Source of the DNA: Candidatus Nanohalococcus occultus
GTDB lineage: Archaea > Nanohalarchaeota > Nanosalinia > Nanosalinales > Nanosalinaceae
DNA: 64,000 nucleotides
Reading direction: 5' to 3'
Assembly (NCBI RefSeq): GCF_029207735.1
Contig: NZ_CP104395.1
Coordinates: 788,692 to 852,691 of the forward strand
How positions within the stretch are numbered: position 1 is the stretch's first letter; the number at the start of each line of letters is the position of its first letter. The notes under the pieces were generated by a model, which did no database searches, was not told where the DNA came from, and saw only the letters and a program-made list of their open reading frames with translations. The position numbers and the translations under genes are program-made. This document shows positions 24,604-32,995 of the stretch, piece by piece.

Positions 24604-24654
24604 GTGGATTCTGAAAGAAAACACTTCGCAAAAACTCACGGAGGTGAGTTTTAA
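24604..24654 (+). CDS. 16-residue mini-ORF before rpo10
   Basis: GTG 24604 to TAA 24652-24654 encodes MDSERKHFAKTHGGEF. It has its own SD-like AAGGTG at 24592-24597. Its Gly-Gly codons (GGAGGT) serve as the SD of rpo10, whose GTG follows the stop directly. The arrangement and the GG-acidic-F ending parallel the mini-ORF before rps4. Confidence 0.4.
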   Translation: MDSERKHFAKTHGGEF

Positions 24655-24855
24655 GTGGAAATTCCAGTCAGATGCCTTTCATGTGGTAAGGTTATCGGCG
24701 ACAAGTGGGAAGAGTTCAAGGAACGAACTGAAGAAGACGGCGAGCATCCAAAGGAAGTTATGGATGACCTAGGCCTGGAGCGTTACTGCTGCAGAACAAT
24801 CTTCATGACTCACGTTGATACGGTCGAAGAAGTCGCAGAGCATAAGATTACGTAA
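24655..24855 (+). CDS. rpo10: DNA-directed RNA polymerase subunit N (Rpo10)
   Basis: A 66-residue zinc protein with the CxxC...CC motif (VRCLSCGKVIGDKWEEF, then LGLERYCCRTIF), equivalent to eukaryotic RPB10. It joins Rpo3 and Rpo11 in the polymerase assembly platform. GTG 24655 gives the standard N-terminus. It closes the rpl18e operon and is followed by a T-rich terminator. Confidence 0.97.
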   Translation: MEIPVRCLSCGKVIGDKWEEFKERTEEDGEHPKEVMDDLGLERYCCRTIFMTHVDTVEEVAEHKIT

Positions 24856-24867
24856 GCTCGCGGCCAC

Positions 24868-24898
24868 ATTTTTTCTCTTTAATTTTTTACTTTCTACA
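24868..24898 (+). terminator. T-rich archaeal terminator after rpo10
   Basis: Two T-runs (ATTTTTTCTC and AATTTTTTACTTTC) lie in the 58-base gap between convergent genes. Oligo-T tracts are the known archaeal termination signal. Confidence 0.55.
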
Positions 24899-24913
24899 CT
24901 GTACAAGATACTC

Positions 24914-25759
24914 TCAAGGCGTTCCTACTACGGAGATGAAATCAAGTAACTCCATGAACTGTGCCTGACCTACGAGGAAAAACGGCACCATAAACACAAA
25001 GCCAGCTAAACCTCCGATCAGGAAATTACGACCCCAAGCACATTCTACGGCCTGCTCTCTAGACTCTTCTACGAACTCAGTTGCTACCAAATAAAGCATT
25101 GCTCCGGCCGCGAAACCGAATCCTGGTGCGAGAATCCACTGGGCCTGTTCTACGAAGAAGTATGCGATAACCGCGCCAATAGGCTGTGGAAGACTTGAGA
25201 AAATTGTTCCTCCAAGCATCTTCCAGTTGCTGATCTTCATGGACTTGAAAGGAATCGAGATGGCTATTCCCTCCGGAATGTTGTGGATTGAGATAGCGAT
25301 AGTCATTGTTATCGCAAGCATTGGCACCGCTAGGCCGAACATTGGTATTCCTCCTTCAAGACCCATTTCTGCGAATGAAACCCCGATTGCGATCCCTTCC
25401 GGGAAGCTGTGAACAGTTAAGACACCTAGAATTACAATCAACCGTTTGAGATCCGCTTCCTTGAAATGTTTCGGTTCCAGCTCGACATCTCCCACAAGTT
25501 TTCTCGCGCCAATAACAAGTCCGAAACCAAGTGCCATCCCCGCTCCGACCTCAAGAACAGTGCCGGCAGCTAAACCTTCAGGTATCAAACCGAGTACGGA
25601 TGCCGAACTCATTATACCGGCAGCCAGCCCCCAGAGTGCTACCAGAAGCCGGTCACTCATCTCGTCCACAAAGAAAAACGGTATGGCGCCTATTCCTGTC
25701 GCTAAATCAGTTATGAAGCCGGCTACAAATACAAGTACTAACGACTCTATCAGAGCCAT
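24914..25759 (-). CDS. ZIP-family divalent metal transporter
   Basis: A 281-residue membrane protein with eight predicted segments that carries zinc, iron or related metals. The paired metal-site helices are clear: HSFPEGIAIGVSFAE (fourth segment) and HNIPEGIAISIPF (fifth). The variable loop between segments 3 and 4 is short and lacks a His-rich run. It converges on rpo10 and lies 40 bases after the HIT gene on the same strand. Confidence 0.93.
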   Translation of the reverse strand: MALIESLVLVFVAGFITDLATGIGAIPFFFVDEMSDRLLVALWGLAAGIMSSASVLGLIPEGLAAGTVLEVGAGMALGFGLVIGARKLVGDVELEPKHFKEADLKRLIVILGVLTVHSFPEGIAIGVSFAEMGLEGGIPMFGLAVPMLAITMTIAISIHNIPEGIAISIPFKSMKISNWKMLGGTIFSSLPQPIGAVIAYFFVEQAQWILAPGFGFAAGAMLYLVATEFVEESREQAVECAWGRNFLIGGLAGFVFMVPFFLVGQAQFMELLDFISVVGTP

Positions 25760-25799
25760 AGGCCACCTCCGGGACGGAAAGATAAAAAACTGTGCCGTC

Positions 25800-26204
25800 T
25801 CAGGCTGTTTTCGACCTGATCTGCTCTGCTACCTCATCTGCGTTTTCCGGTTCCGAGCGATTGTAGCTTATATCGATCTCAGATCCGTCGTAACGCGGAG
25901 TCAGGTGGAAATGTAGGTGATCTACTTCCTGTCCGGCAAGAGAACCATTGTTCTGGTTGATGTTCATGTCTTCAACGTCGAAGGCTTCTCTGATGGCGTT
26001 CGCAACCTTCACAATAGGCTTCCACATGTACTCCATGCTCTCTGCGTCGAACACTGTATCGACGTGCGCCTTTGGAACAACCAACGTGTGACCCTTCGAG
26101 ACCGGGTTCGCATCCAGGAAAGCAACCACGTTTTCATCCTCGTATACTTTATTCGAAGGGATTTGTCCTTCTATAATCTTACAGAATACACAGTCTTCGC
26201 TCAT
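25800..26204 (-). CDS. HIT-family nucleotide hydrolase/transferase
   Basis: A 134-residue HINT-like protein. CVFCKIIEGQIPSNKVYEDENVVAFLD at the start (with a CxxC pair) and the histidine triad DHLHFHLTPRY near residue 105 are diagnostic. These enzymes hydrolyse AMP-lysine, AMP-NH2 or dinucleotide polyphosphates. It is divergent from the coiled-coil gene at 26286 and probably co-transcribed with the ZIP gene. Confidence 0.94.
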   Translation of the reverse strand: MSEDCVFCKIIEGQIPSNKVYEDENVVAFLDANPVSKGHTLVVPKAHVDTVFDAESMEYMWKPIVKVANAIREAFDVEDMNINQNNGSLAGQEVDHLHFHLTPRYDGSEIDISYNRSEPENADEVAEQIRSKTA

Positions 26205-26285
26205 AGCCCTGGTTTGTGTTTTGAAGCTTAAACCGGTTTTACTGATGCTTTATATTCCAGTCTGACGGATATTCAACACGAGAGC

Positions 26286-29192
26286 ATGGGGCTACTATCC
26301 AAGTTCACGGACGACAAAAAAGGCCAGAACAAGATCGATGGCGAGGAAAAAGCAGAGGCAATGAAACAGGTAGACGAAGCTCTCGAAAAATCCCTCGAGG
26401 AAAACGAGGAAAAATGGAAAGACGCCTACAACAGCTACCGGAAGCAGGAAAGAGAAAACTTTCTGGAGACTGTCCGTAAAATACAGGAAGATGTTGTAAA
26501 AAGCCTTTCAGATGAGCTAACAAGCGTTACCGAAGAAGAAGTCCGTAGACTTGCCGATCGTATCGAAAGACAGTTCAACGAGATCCAAGAAGAAAACAAC
26601 GAGTTCAAAGACGATGTCGACTCGAAGATACAGGATTTCAAAAAACAGATAAAGCAGAAAACAGATAATAAGGACTTCACCCAGCTGAAAAAAGAGGTTA
26701 AGACTGCTGGAAAGAACCTTAACGCTCAGGAAACCAAACTTGAGAGCTTAAAGCAGAACAAAGCCGGTCAAGCCGAGGTTGAAAGCCTTACCGGCGACGT
26801 AAAGGAACTGAGATCCCAGATCGAGAATGACTTAGATCCAAGACTCAGCAAAACGGAAGATCAGATCAGCTCGAAAGCAGAAAAACAGAGCCTGATAGAG
26901 CTAAAGGAGAAACTGGATAGCTCACAGACCGACATGGTCGAGTTCGAAGAAGACATAGAAAGCAGTATCGAGGAACTAGAGACCAAGGTAGACGAAGCCG
27001 CGAGTAAAAGAGAGCTAAACCGCCTAGACCTGGATATAGAGGAAATCCGGCAAAAACTGGATGAACAAGCCAGTATCGAAGACATAGAAAGCATAAGATC
27101 GGACACTCAAGACGAACTTGGAGAGCTACGTGAAGAAGTTCAAAGCCGCGCCCAGAACTCCAGAGTCCAGAAACTTGAGGACAAGCTAAAACAGGTACGA
27201 GAGGACTCTTTCAACAAGCGAGAGGAGCTACAGAACTCGATCCAGAAAGCTAGAGACGACCTGGAAACCGTTATAGAAGAAAAGACAGGCACCAAAGACG
27301 AAAAGGTAGAAAAACTAAGAGAACAGATAGCTGAGACCGAAAACGATCTGGAAGAACGGATAGAAAACAAGACAGACGTTGAAACCCTGGAAAAAACTAG
27401 AGAAGAGCTAGAAGAACAGATAACGGAAGAACTGGGCTTCGAGGAAACCAAACTTAACAGCATCACCAGCGAGCTAAGAGAAGAACTCGAGGAGCTGGAA
27501 GAACAGCTTGGAAACCGCACAGAAGCCAACGCAGAGACTGTTGAAACCTTAGAATCCTCTCTGGATTCAACAGAATCGGAGCTGGAGAGTTTGAAATCCG
27601 GTTTGCGTGAACACGAAAATATCTCCGAGGAGCGAAGAGCCGAGCTACAGGCACAGCTAGATGATTTAGCAGAGACCGCCTCCAAACTAGAAGACGGTAA
27701 AGCATCAAGCCAGCAGCTGGAAAACCTCAGAGAAGAAGCCACAGCGAACCACGAGGAACTACAAGAAAAACTAGAGGAACTCGGTCAGCGATCCGAAAGC
27801 CGGATAGAGGACGTGAAAGGCGAAGTCGAAAACAGTCTTGAAAACGTCAAGAAAGACCTCTCTGAAGACCTGGAAAACAGAGTGACGGAAACAAAGTTCG
27901 ACTCAAGGCTATCAGAGATCGAATCAGAAATCGAACAGGAGAAAGATCTAGAAGCGCAGCTGGAAGAACGTATCGAGAAAAAAGCCTCAGAAGACAGGCT
28001 CGCCGAAGAAAAACAAGAGCTTAAACAGCAAATAGAAAGTTTAAAACAGAGCTTAAACTCCGAGACCACACAGCTGGAGAGCAGACTCGAGACAGAGACA
28101 GCTAAAAACATAGAAAGCATACAGAGACTGGATGAGAGCCTTGAGAAAAGCACAGAAAGCTTGGAGAGAGACGTTCAGACAAACCGTCAAGAAATAACCG
28201 GCGTCTACCGATCGCTCAGCGAAGAACTTAGTTCAAATACTGAAAGACTTAGATCTGATATAAAGAAGGTTCGAACAGAGGCCGGAAAACACAGAGAAAA
28301 ACTGGAGAAAAAGATCGGTGAGAAGGTCGGCAAAGAGAGCTTCAAAGCTGAAAGGGAAAAGCTAAGAGAAGAACTAGATAGTTCAACCTCCAAATCTCAG
28401 GAAATGATCGAAGAGGTCGAAAAAGAGCTGAGAGAAAGTATCGATCAGAAAGCAGGTCAAAAAAAGCTTGAAGACGAGATAGAAAGCCTGGAAGGCAAGA
28501 TCACCGAGTCTCGGAACCAGTCCCAAGAGATGATCGAGAAGACTGAATCAGAGCTGGCTGCGATGATAGACGAGAAAGCCGGCGAAGATGAACTTGAAGG
28601 CAGGATCGGCGACTTAGAGGAAGTCCTGGATACGAAGACGGATGCTGAAAGGTTCGACTCGGAGATCGAAGAGCTTGAGGAGAAAGTACTGGAAACCCGA
28701 TCCGATCTGAAATCTGAGATCGAAGACCGGACGGAGAACAAAGCCTCAAAAGAACAGGTAGAGAGCGCAGTCGGCAAGATTGAGAAGCTTAAGAAGGAAA
28801 AATCCGAGTTAAAACAGGAGCTGGAAACAGTTAAAGACAGGGTCGAAGAGCTAGGTCAGCTTGAAAACGAAGTGGAGAACGTCAACCTCCGGCTTGACGA
28901 TCAGAAACAGCATCTCAGCGGAGTCAGGAACGACGTCGATGAGCTGATGGATCGAGGCTCACAGAACAACGTAGATGTGCTACACGCAGATGAAGTAACT
29001 AGATCGATGGATAGAGCCACCGTTGAGGGCGAGCTATCGTTCAGAAAGGATTTCGAGGACGGCTACCTCTATACTCTTGAAAGCGGGCAGGAAGTGATCT
29101 TTGTATACAGTGAGAGCCGTATAACTGAGGGTCGGACGCAGGTATCCGGACAGGTCAAGACCTTGGAAGACCGGATATATCTCCGAACATAA
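26286..29192 (+). CDS. 968-residue coiled-coil protein with a C-terminal beta (OB-like) domain
   Basis: Residues about 10-880 are almost continuous charged coiled coil, rich in E, K, S, L and Q. It is broken into loosely repeated segments of roughly 40-50 residues by Asn/Lys/Ala turns such as NKTDVETL, NKASKEQV and QKAGQKKL. The last 75 residues (HADEVTRSMDRATVEGELSF...YLYTLESGQEVIFVYSESR...VSGQVKTLEDRIYL) alternate strand-like segments that resemble an OB fold. No signal peptide or membrane segment, so an intracellular filament or DNA/RNA-associated scaffold is possible. It is unlike SMC because no ATPase motifs are present. Confidence 0.85.
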   Translation: MGLLSKFTDDKKGQNKIDGEEKAEAMKQVDEALEKSLEENEEKWKDAYNSYRKQERENFLETVRKIQEDVVKSLSDELTSVTEEEVRRLADRIERQFNEIQEENNEFKDDVDSKIQDFKKQIKQKTDNKDFTQLKKEVKTAGKNLNAQETKLESLKQNKAGQAEVESLTGDVKELRSQIENDLDPRLSKTEDQISSKAEKQSLIELKEKLDSSQTDMVEFEEDIESSIEELETKVDEAASKRELNRLDLDIEEIRQKLDEQASIEDIESIRSDTQDELGELREEVQSRAQNSRVQKLEDKLKQVREDSFNKREELQNSIQKARDDLETVIEEKTGTKDEKVEKLREQIAETENDLEERIENKTDVETLEKTREELEEQITEELGFEETKLNSITSELREELEELEEQLGNRTEANAETVETLESSLDSTESELESLKSGLREHENISEERRAELQAQLDDLAETASKLEDGKASSQQLENLREEATANHEELQEKLEELGQRSESRIEDVKGEVENSLENVKKDLSEDLENRVTETKFDSRLSEIESEIEQEKDLEAQLEERIEKKASEDRLAEEKQELKQQIESLKQSLNSETTQLESRLETETAKNIESIQRLDESLEKSTESLERDVQTNRQEITGVYRSLSEELSSNTERLRSDIKKVRTEAGKHREKLEKKIGEKVGKESFKAEREKLREELDSSTSKSQEMIEEVEKELRESIDQKAGQKKLEDEIESLEGKITESRNQSQEMIEKTESELAAMIDEKAGEDELEGRIGDLEEVLDTKTDAERFDSEIEELEEKVLETRSDLKSEIEDRTENKASKEQVESAVGKIEKLKKEKSELKQELETVKDRVEELGQLENEVENVNLRLDDQKQHLSGVRNDVDELMDRGSQNNVDVLHADEVTRSMDRATVEGELSFRKDFEDGYLYTLESGQEVIFVYSESRITEGRTQVSGQVKTLEDRIYLRT

Positions 29193-29235
29193 TACCTCTC
29201 CTTTAAAAGAGTTCAATCGATTTTCTAGTATTACA

Positions 29236-29310
29236 GCGGCTGTGGTGTAGTCCGGTCAATCATTTCGGCCTTTCGAGCCGACCACCCGGGTTCAAATCCC
29301 GGCAGCCGCA
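29236..29310 (+). tRNA. tRNA-Glu(TTC)
   Basis: Acceptor GCGGCTG (29236-29242) pairs with CAGCCGC (29303-29309), discriminator A. The anticodon stem TCGGC/GCCGA encloses CTTTCGA, giving TTC. The T-arm is CCGGG-TTCAAAT-CCCGG. No intron. Confidence 0.95.
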
Positions 29311-29346
29311 AACTCCTACTTATTTGCTGAAGCCGGAGGTTCTCAA

Positions 29347-29380
29347 GAAAACTTGTTTTCGAAAATCCTCGGCAGCTACA
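29347..29380 (+). repeat. Hairpin plus degenerate copy of the tRNA-Glu 3' end
   Basis: The perfect hairpin GAAAAC-TT-GTTTTC (29347-29360) is directly followed by GAAAATCCTCGGCAGCTACA (29361-29380). That segment resembles the tRNA-Glu end AAATCCCGGCAGCCGCA, offset by 70 bases. Matching is imperfect. The layout repeats what is seen after tRNA-Ser and tRNA-Leu(GAG). Confidence 0.55.
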
Positions 29381-29429
29381 TGATTTTTCACGGATTTATC
29401 TTAAATTAGACGAACTGTAAACGTAGCGT

Positions 29430-29855
29430 ATGAACAAAGAATTCGACTGGCTTACATTGGACAGCGATGAAGAGGTTATATGGCACGGCAACCCTAAAAT
29501 CCAGCGTTTAATCGGCTTCACTTTCACGGACTACGTTGTGACAAATCAGGCGCTTTACAGGAAATCCGGGATCTTCAGCCGGAACGTACAGAAAATCGGG
29601 CTGGACAAAGTTCAAAATATCTCATTTAGCCAGGGGCTGCTGGGCAAAAACTTTGGATACGGAAACGTCGATATCAGCACAGCAGGTGGCAGCGGAGTTG
29701 AGATGAGGTTCCTTGGAATCCAGGAACCGAAAACCGTACAGGAGACGATCAACCGGCAGACAAAGACCGATAAGAAAGGATCGGAAAAGACAGAAAAAGA
29801 TCTGTTGAAAGCTATTCTCGGCGAACTACAGGAGCTAAACGAGAATCTAAGCTAG
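29430..29855 (+). CDS. Bacterial-type PH (bPH2/YdbT-like) domain protein
   Basis: A 141-residue protein with a PH-like core at about 10-105: EEVIWHGNPKIQ, then FTDYVVTNQALYRKSGIFSRNVQKIGLDKVQNISFSQGLLGKNFGYGNVDISTAGG. Most bPH2 proteins carry adjacent membrane helices; this one has none and ends in a charged helix (EKDLLKAILGELQELNENL). Molecular role unknown. Its end overlaps the convergent lyase gene by 4 bases. Confidence 0.85.
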   Translation: MNKEFDWLTLDSDEEVIWHGNPKIQRLIGFTFTDYVVTNQALYRKSGIFSRNVQKIGLDKVQNISFSQGLLGKNFGYGNVDISTAGGSGVEMRFLGIQEPKTVQETINRQTKTDKKGSEKTEKDLLKAILGELQELNENLS

Positions 29856-30550
29856 CCGAGGTACTCTCCGTCTTCCCTACGGAAGTCCTCTTCATCCATT
29901 TCCTCATGTACATGCGCTACGAGACCTGGTGTTCGCGCGATTATGAATATTCCTTTTCCAAGCCTGTGATCCCAGCCGAGATCGCTCATGATACCTGCGA
30001 TCGCTCCGTCAACGTTTAACACCAATTCGACCTTTCTCTCGGAAAACTCATCTCTGATCTCACAAATTTTCTCGGTGAACTCTCCGCGTATCCCTAGCTC
30101 CTCTGCTTTCTCCAGCATTTTACTGGCTCTAGGATCCTCGTCTTTGTAGATCTTGTGGCCGATTCCTGGAATGGTCTCGCCTTTCTCGAGTTTTTCCTCT
30201 ACTATCTCTTCAGCGGATTTCTCGCTCTGGATCATTTTCATACAGTCTTCGATAGCTCCGCCGTGTTTGTCACCTAAAGCAAGTATTCCGGCCGCAACAG
30301 AAGTGTTCATGCCGTTGCCTCCGCTCTGTACGGTTCGGGCCGAGACGGTTGAAGGATTTCCTACGCCGTGATCGATAGAGCTTGAGAGAATAGTTTTGAA
30401 CATCTCCGATTCGTTCTCCGAAGGTTTCTCTCCTTTAAGCACGAGCCAGATAGCATCGGAAAACTCCATCTCCATTACCTCCTCGAGCTTTTCTCCACGT
30501 ACCTCTGGGTCCTCACCTGACTTCGATATGTTTGTTTTCCAGTCAGTCAT
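29852..30550 (-). CDS. Citryl-CoA lyase-like protein (citrate synthase fold)
   Basis: A 232-residue protein of the citrate synthase superfamily, short like citryl-CoA lyases and the C-terminal domain of ATP-citrate lyase. Motifs are SSSIDHGVGNPSTVSARTVQSGG (first catalytic His region), LGDKHGGAIEDCM and PGIGHKIYKDEDPRASKML (second His, then DPR). The large N-terminal domain of true citrate synthases is missing. It lies at the end of a four-gene operon with SucC- and SucD-like subunits (4-base overlaps), which suggests citryl-CoA cleavage to acetyl-CoA and oxaloacetate. Confidence 0.75.
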   Translation of the reverse strand: MTDWKTNISKSGEDPEVRGEKLEEVMEMEFSDAIWLVLKGEKPSENESEMFKTILSSSIDHGVGNPSTVSARTVQSGGNGMNTSVAAGILALGDKHGGAIEDCMKMIQSEKSAEEIVEEKLEKGETIPGIGHKIYKDEDPRASKMLEKAEELGIRGEFTEKICEIRDEFSERKVELVLNVDGAIAGIMSDLGWDHRLGKGIFIIARTPGLVAHVHEEMDEEDFRREDGEYLG

Positions 30551-30882
30551 GCGGTACCCTCTCTGCCGCTTATTGTCTCTATGATATCATTCCAGGGCTT
30601 GGCCCCCGAGTTATCATGTAACTCATTTTCCGGACTGAAAGACATTCTGACGATCGAATGACCGGTCGGAGTAACCTTCACACTGTACTCCAAATTCCCA
30701 TTAACCACAGTGGTTTTAGGACAACCATCTTCCTCTTCGTTTACAAACTCGTATCCGTTGCGGACCGCATGTTCCTGTAGCTCGTAGTTTTCGATTATAG
30801 GCTCTCCATCTACGGCACTATAAGTATTTCTCAGCTCAACCCTGTTTTCCTCTTCGTAAGTATCTCGGAACGGCTCACTCAC
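30547..30882 (-). CDS. Hypothetical protein inside the citrate-cleavage operon
   Basis: A 111-residue acidic soluble protein with probable strand-rich core (GNLEYSVKVTPTGHSIVRMSFSPE) and no motif I recognise. It overlaps the SucD-like gene upstream and the lyase gene downstream by 4 bases each, so it is translated with them. A small extra subunit or adaptor of the enzyme complex is a reasonable guess. Confidence 0.65.
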   Translation of the reverse strand: MSEPFRDTYEEENRVELRNTYSAVDGEPIIENYELQEHAVRNGYEFVNEEEDGCPKTTVVNGNLEYSVKVTPTGHSIVRMSFSPENELHDNSGAKPWNDIIETISGREGTA

Positions 30883-31769
30883 AGCAGATCACCCAGTTTA
30901 CCCTGTATCTCATGGTGTTTATCGACCACATATGCGCCTGCGTCTCTCAGCTTTTTCTTTTTAACCGATGGCTTACCCGAATCTCCACGTATGATCGCTC
31001 CAGCATGACCATAGTTACGGGACGGAAGGTTCTCCGTAAACTCTCCTGCGATGAACGCAACCAAGGGCTTGGTGAAATTCCCGTTCTCAATTAGCTCTGC
31101 GGCCTCCTGTTCGTATGTTCCGCCTAGCTCTCCATACATTACAACGACCTCTGTTTCCTCATCTTCTTCGAACTCTTTAAGCGCATCGGCGAAAGTTGTG
31201 CCGGCCAAGATGTCACCTCCGATTGCTACTGCGGTCGATACCCCATATCCTGCCTGTTTGATCGTCCAAGCCGTCTCAGTTGTCATCCCTCCGGACTTCG
31301 AGATAATACCTACCTTTCCTTTATCGTAAGCTTTCCCAGGCTGGTTTCCGCCGATTGGACCTAGCTTACATTCCTCTGGCGTCATGATACCTACAGAGGT
31401 CGGGCCTACAACGGTCACGTTGTTTTTCTCGGCTTTTCGAAGTATCTTCCAAGTGTCTTTGACCGGTATGCGCTCGGTGATAATATTAAGCAACTCTATG
31501 TCGTTTTCAATCGCCTCAAAGGCTGCGTCTTTCGCCGCAAACGGCGGGACGTAAATTAGAGACGTGTTTATACCTGGATTTTCATCCATTGCCTGTGCAA
31601 CCGAATCGTATACTGGCACGCCCGCAACTTCTTTCCCTCCTTTGCCCGGAGTTACTCCGGCAAGGACTTCTGTTCCATACTCTAGCATCTCCGGGACTTT
31701 CTCCGATGCCTCTCTGCCCGTTATTCCCTGGACAAGGACTTTCGTGTCTTTGTCTACGAATATACTCAT
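30879..31769 (-). CDS. SucD-like acyl-CoA synthetase alpha subunit (citryl-CoA synthetase/ACL type)
   Basis: A 296-residue protein with an N-terminal CoA-binding Rossmann domain (VLVQGITGREASEKVPEMLEYG) and a ligase domain. IGGDILAGTTFADAL and MYGELGGTYEQEAAELI are the typical phosphate-site segments. The phospho-histidine is in YGHAGAII. Length equals SucD. Its partner here is an ATP-citrate-lyase-like beta subunit, so the substrate may be citrate rather than succinate. It overlaps both neighbours by 4 bases. Confidence 0.88.
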   Translation of the reverse strand: MSIFVDKDTKVLVQGITGREASEKVPEMLEYGTEVLAGVTPGKGGKEVAGVPVYDSVAQAMDENPGINTSLIYVPPFAAKDAAFEAIENDIELLNIITERIPVKDTWKILRKAEKNNVTVVGPTSVGIMTPEECKLGPIGGNQPGKAYDKGKVGIISKSGGMTTETAWTIKQAGYGVSTAVAIGGDILAGTTFADALKEFEEDEETEVVVMYGELGGTYEQEAAELIENGNFTKPLVAFIAGEFTENLPSRNYGHAGAIIRGDSGKPSVKKKKLRDAGAYVVDKHHEIQGKLGDLL

Positions 31770-32908
31770 TTTTCGTCCTCCTTGAATGCTTCGACCATCT
31801 CCATCAGGGTTTCAGCTGTCTCTGTCATCGGCGTGTCGTTTCTAAACAGTTTCATGTTCAGATCGAGTTCTTCTTTTTTCTCGCGGAGTAGTTCGAAGGC
31901 TTCATCGGCGTTCGGCCCGTCTCTCCGTATCACAATAGGATAATCAGGTTTTTCCTCTTCGAGAGCCTGAACGAAGCCTTTCATCGTTCGGAGAACGTCG
32001 GTGTTGTTTGCGGTGCCTCCGACGTGCCAGAGGCCGTTTAGCTCTTTCGACATTATGACTTTCGAGAGCTTGTAGACTTTCTCGGTCGGCGGGTTTCCGC
32101 CGTACTCGGTGTAGTTCGCCGGCTTTCCTCCGCATGCGATCAGCGCATCCATGTTGGTCAGTGATGCGCCTCCGCCGGCAAGCATCATTCCTATGTCTCC
32201 TTCCAGCTCGGTGTATTTGCCTGCGACTCCGCGATGGTCGTTTTCATCTATCTTTTTCGCTCTGATCTCTCTGCTGGTTTTTTCCCGATCAAAGGCCGAA
32301 CGTTCCGGATAATCCCAGCTGTGCCGATAACTAGCGTCGTCGTCAAGATCCATCATAGCATCCAGGATAACATAGCCATCGTCTGTCTTCGCTAGAGGAT
32401 TTATCTCGAGCAAACGCCCGTCGGCTTCCAAGAAGGCTTCGAACAGTTTCTGTAGCTCCATGCCGAGCTTGATTATTTCCTTGCCTTCGAACCCGTTTTC
32501 CGCCAGGAACTGTCTGAAACGGAACTGCGAAGTGTCTTCGAGCGGCAGTTTTGAGACTTCTCTGTTTTCTATGCCTGTTCCGCCTTCTTTCGAGAAGATT
32601 AATGCCGGTTTACGGGTTTCGGTGTCGTAGGTAAAAGATACGTAGTATTCTTCCTGGAAATCTATTTTTTCTTCGATTAAAACGTCTTGAATATCCTGGC
32701 CTTCGAGCTGGGTGCCTTTAATCTCTTTTTCAAGCGCCTTGGCCTGTTTTTCTCCTTTAGCGAACTTAATGCCGCCGTTTTCCTTTCTATGGTTGGCCAG
32801 AACTTGAGCCTTAACAACGTATTCTTTGTCTCCGTCAAGACCTCGCTGCGGCACTGTCAGACCGTGTTCTTTCAGCAGTTTTTTGGCTTCATTTTCCTGT
32901 AGCTTCAC
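31766..32908 (-). CDS. SucC-like subunit resembling ATP-citrate lyase/citryl-CoA synthetase large subunit
   Basis: About 380 residues with an N-terminal ATP-grasp (KLQENEAKKLLKEHGLTVP) and a C-terminal flavodoxin-like ligase domain. The latter reads MMLAGGGASLTNMDALI, then ANYTEYGGNPPTEKVYKLSKVIMS and GGTANNTDVLRTMKGFVQAL. These match ATP-citrate lyase (AGGGAS, ANYGEYSG, GGxIANFT) better than succinyl-CoA synthetase (NGAGLAM, NIFGGI). GTG 32908 gives the normal family N-terminus; an ATG at 32950 would add 14 residues. First gene of the four-gene operon. Confidence 0.85.
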   Translation of the reverse strand: MKLQENEAKKLLKEHGLTVPQRGLDGDKEYVVKAQVLANHRKENGGIKFAKGEKQAKALEKEIKGTQLEGQDIQDVLIEEKIDFQEEYYVSFTYDTETRKPALIFSKEGGTGIENREVSKLPLEDTSQFRFRQFLAENGFEGKEIIKLGMELQKLFEAFLEADGRLLEINPLAKTDDGYVILDAMMDLDDDASYRHSWDYPERSAFDREKTSREIRAKKIDENDHRGVAGKYTELEGDIGMMLAGGGASLTNMDALIACGGKPANYTEYGGNPPTEKVYKLSKVIMSKELNGLWHVGGTANNTDVLRTMKGFVQALEEEKPDYPIVIRRDGPNADEAFELLREKKEELDLNMKLFRNDTPMTETAETLMEMVEAFKEDEK

Positions 32909-32995
32909 GTCGAAACTTGGTCTTTGAAAACTTAAACAGCTGTGCGGCATGGAACGCCAGCTCCCAGGGAAAAGAATATTTCAGATAAGCGCGGT

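Noticed and set aside
27140-27742. Serine-rich minus-strand frames within the 968-residue coiled-coil gene
   Set aside because: Same antisense artefact; there is no start signal or independent gene structure.
29852-30550. Full citrate synthase
   Set aside because: At 232 residues it lacks the large N-terminal domain. The length and operon partners fit a citryl-CoA lyase better.
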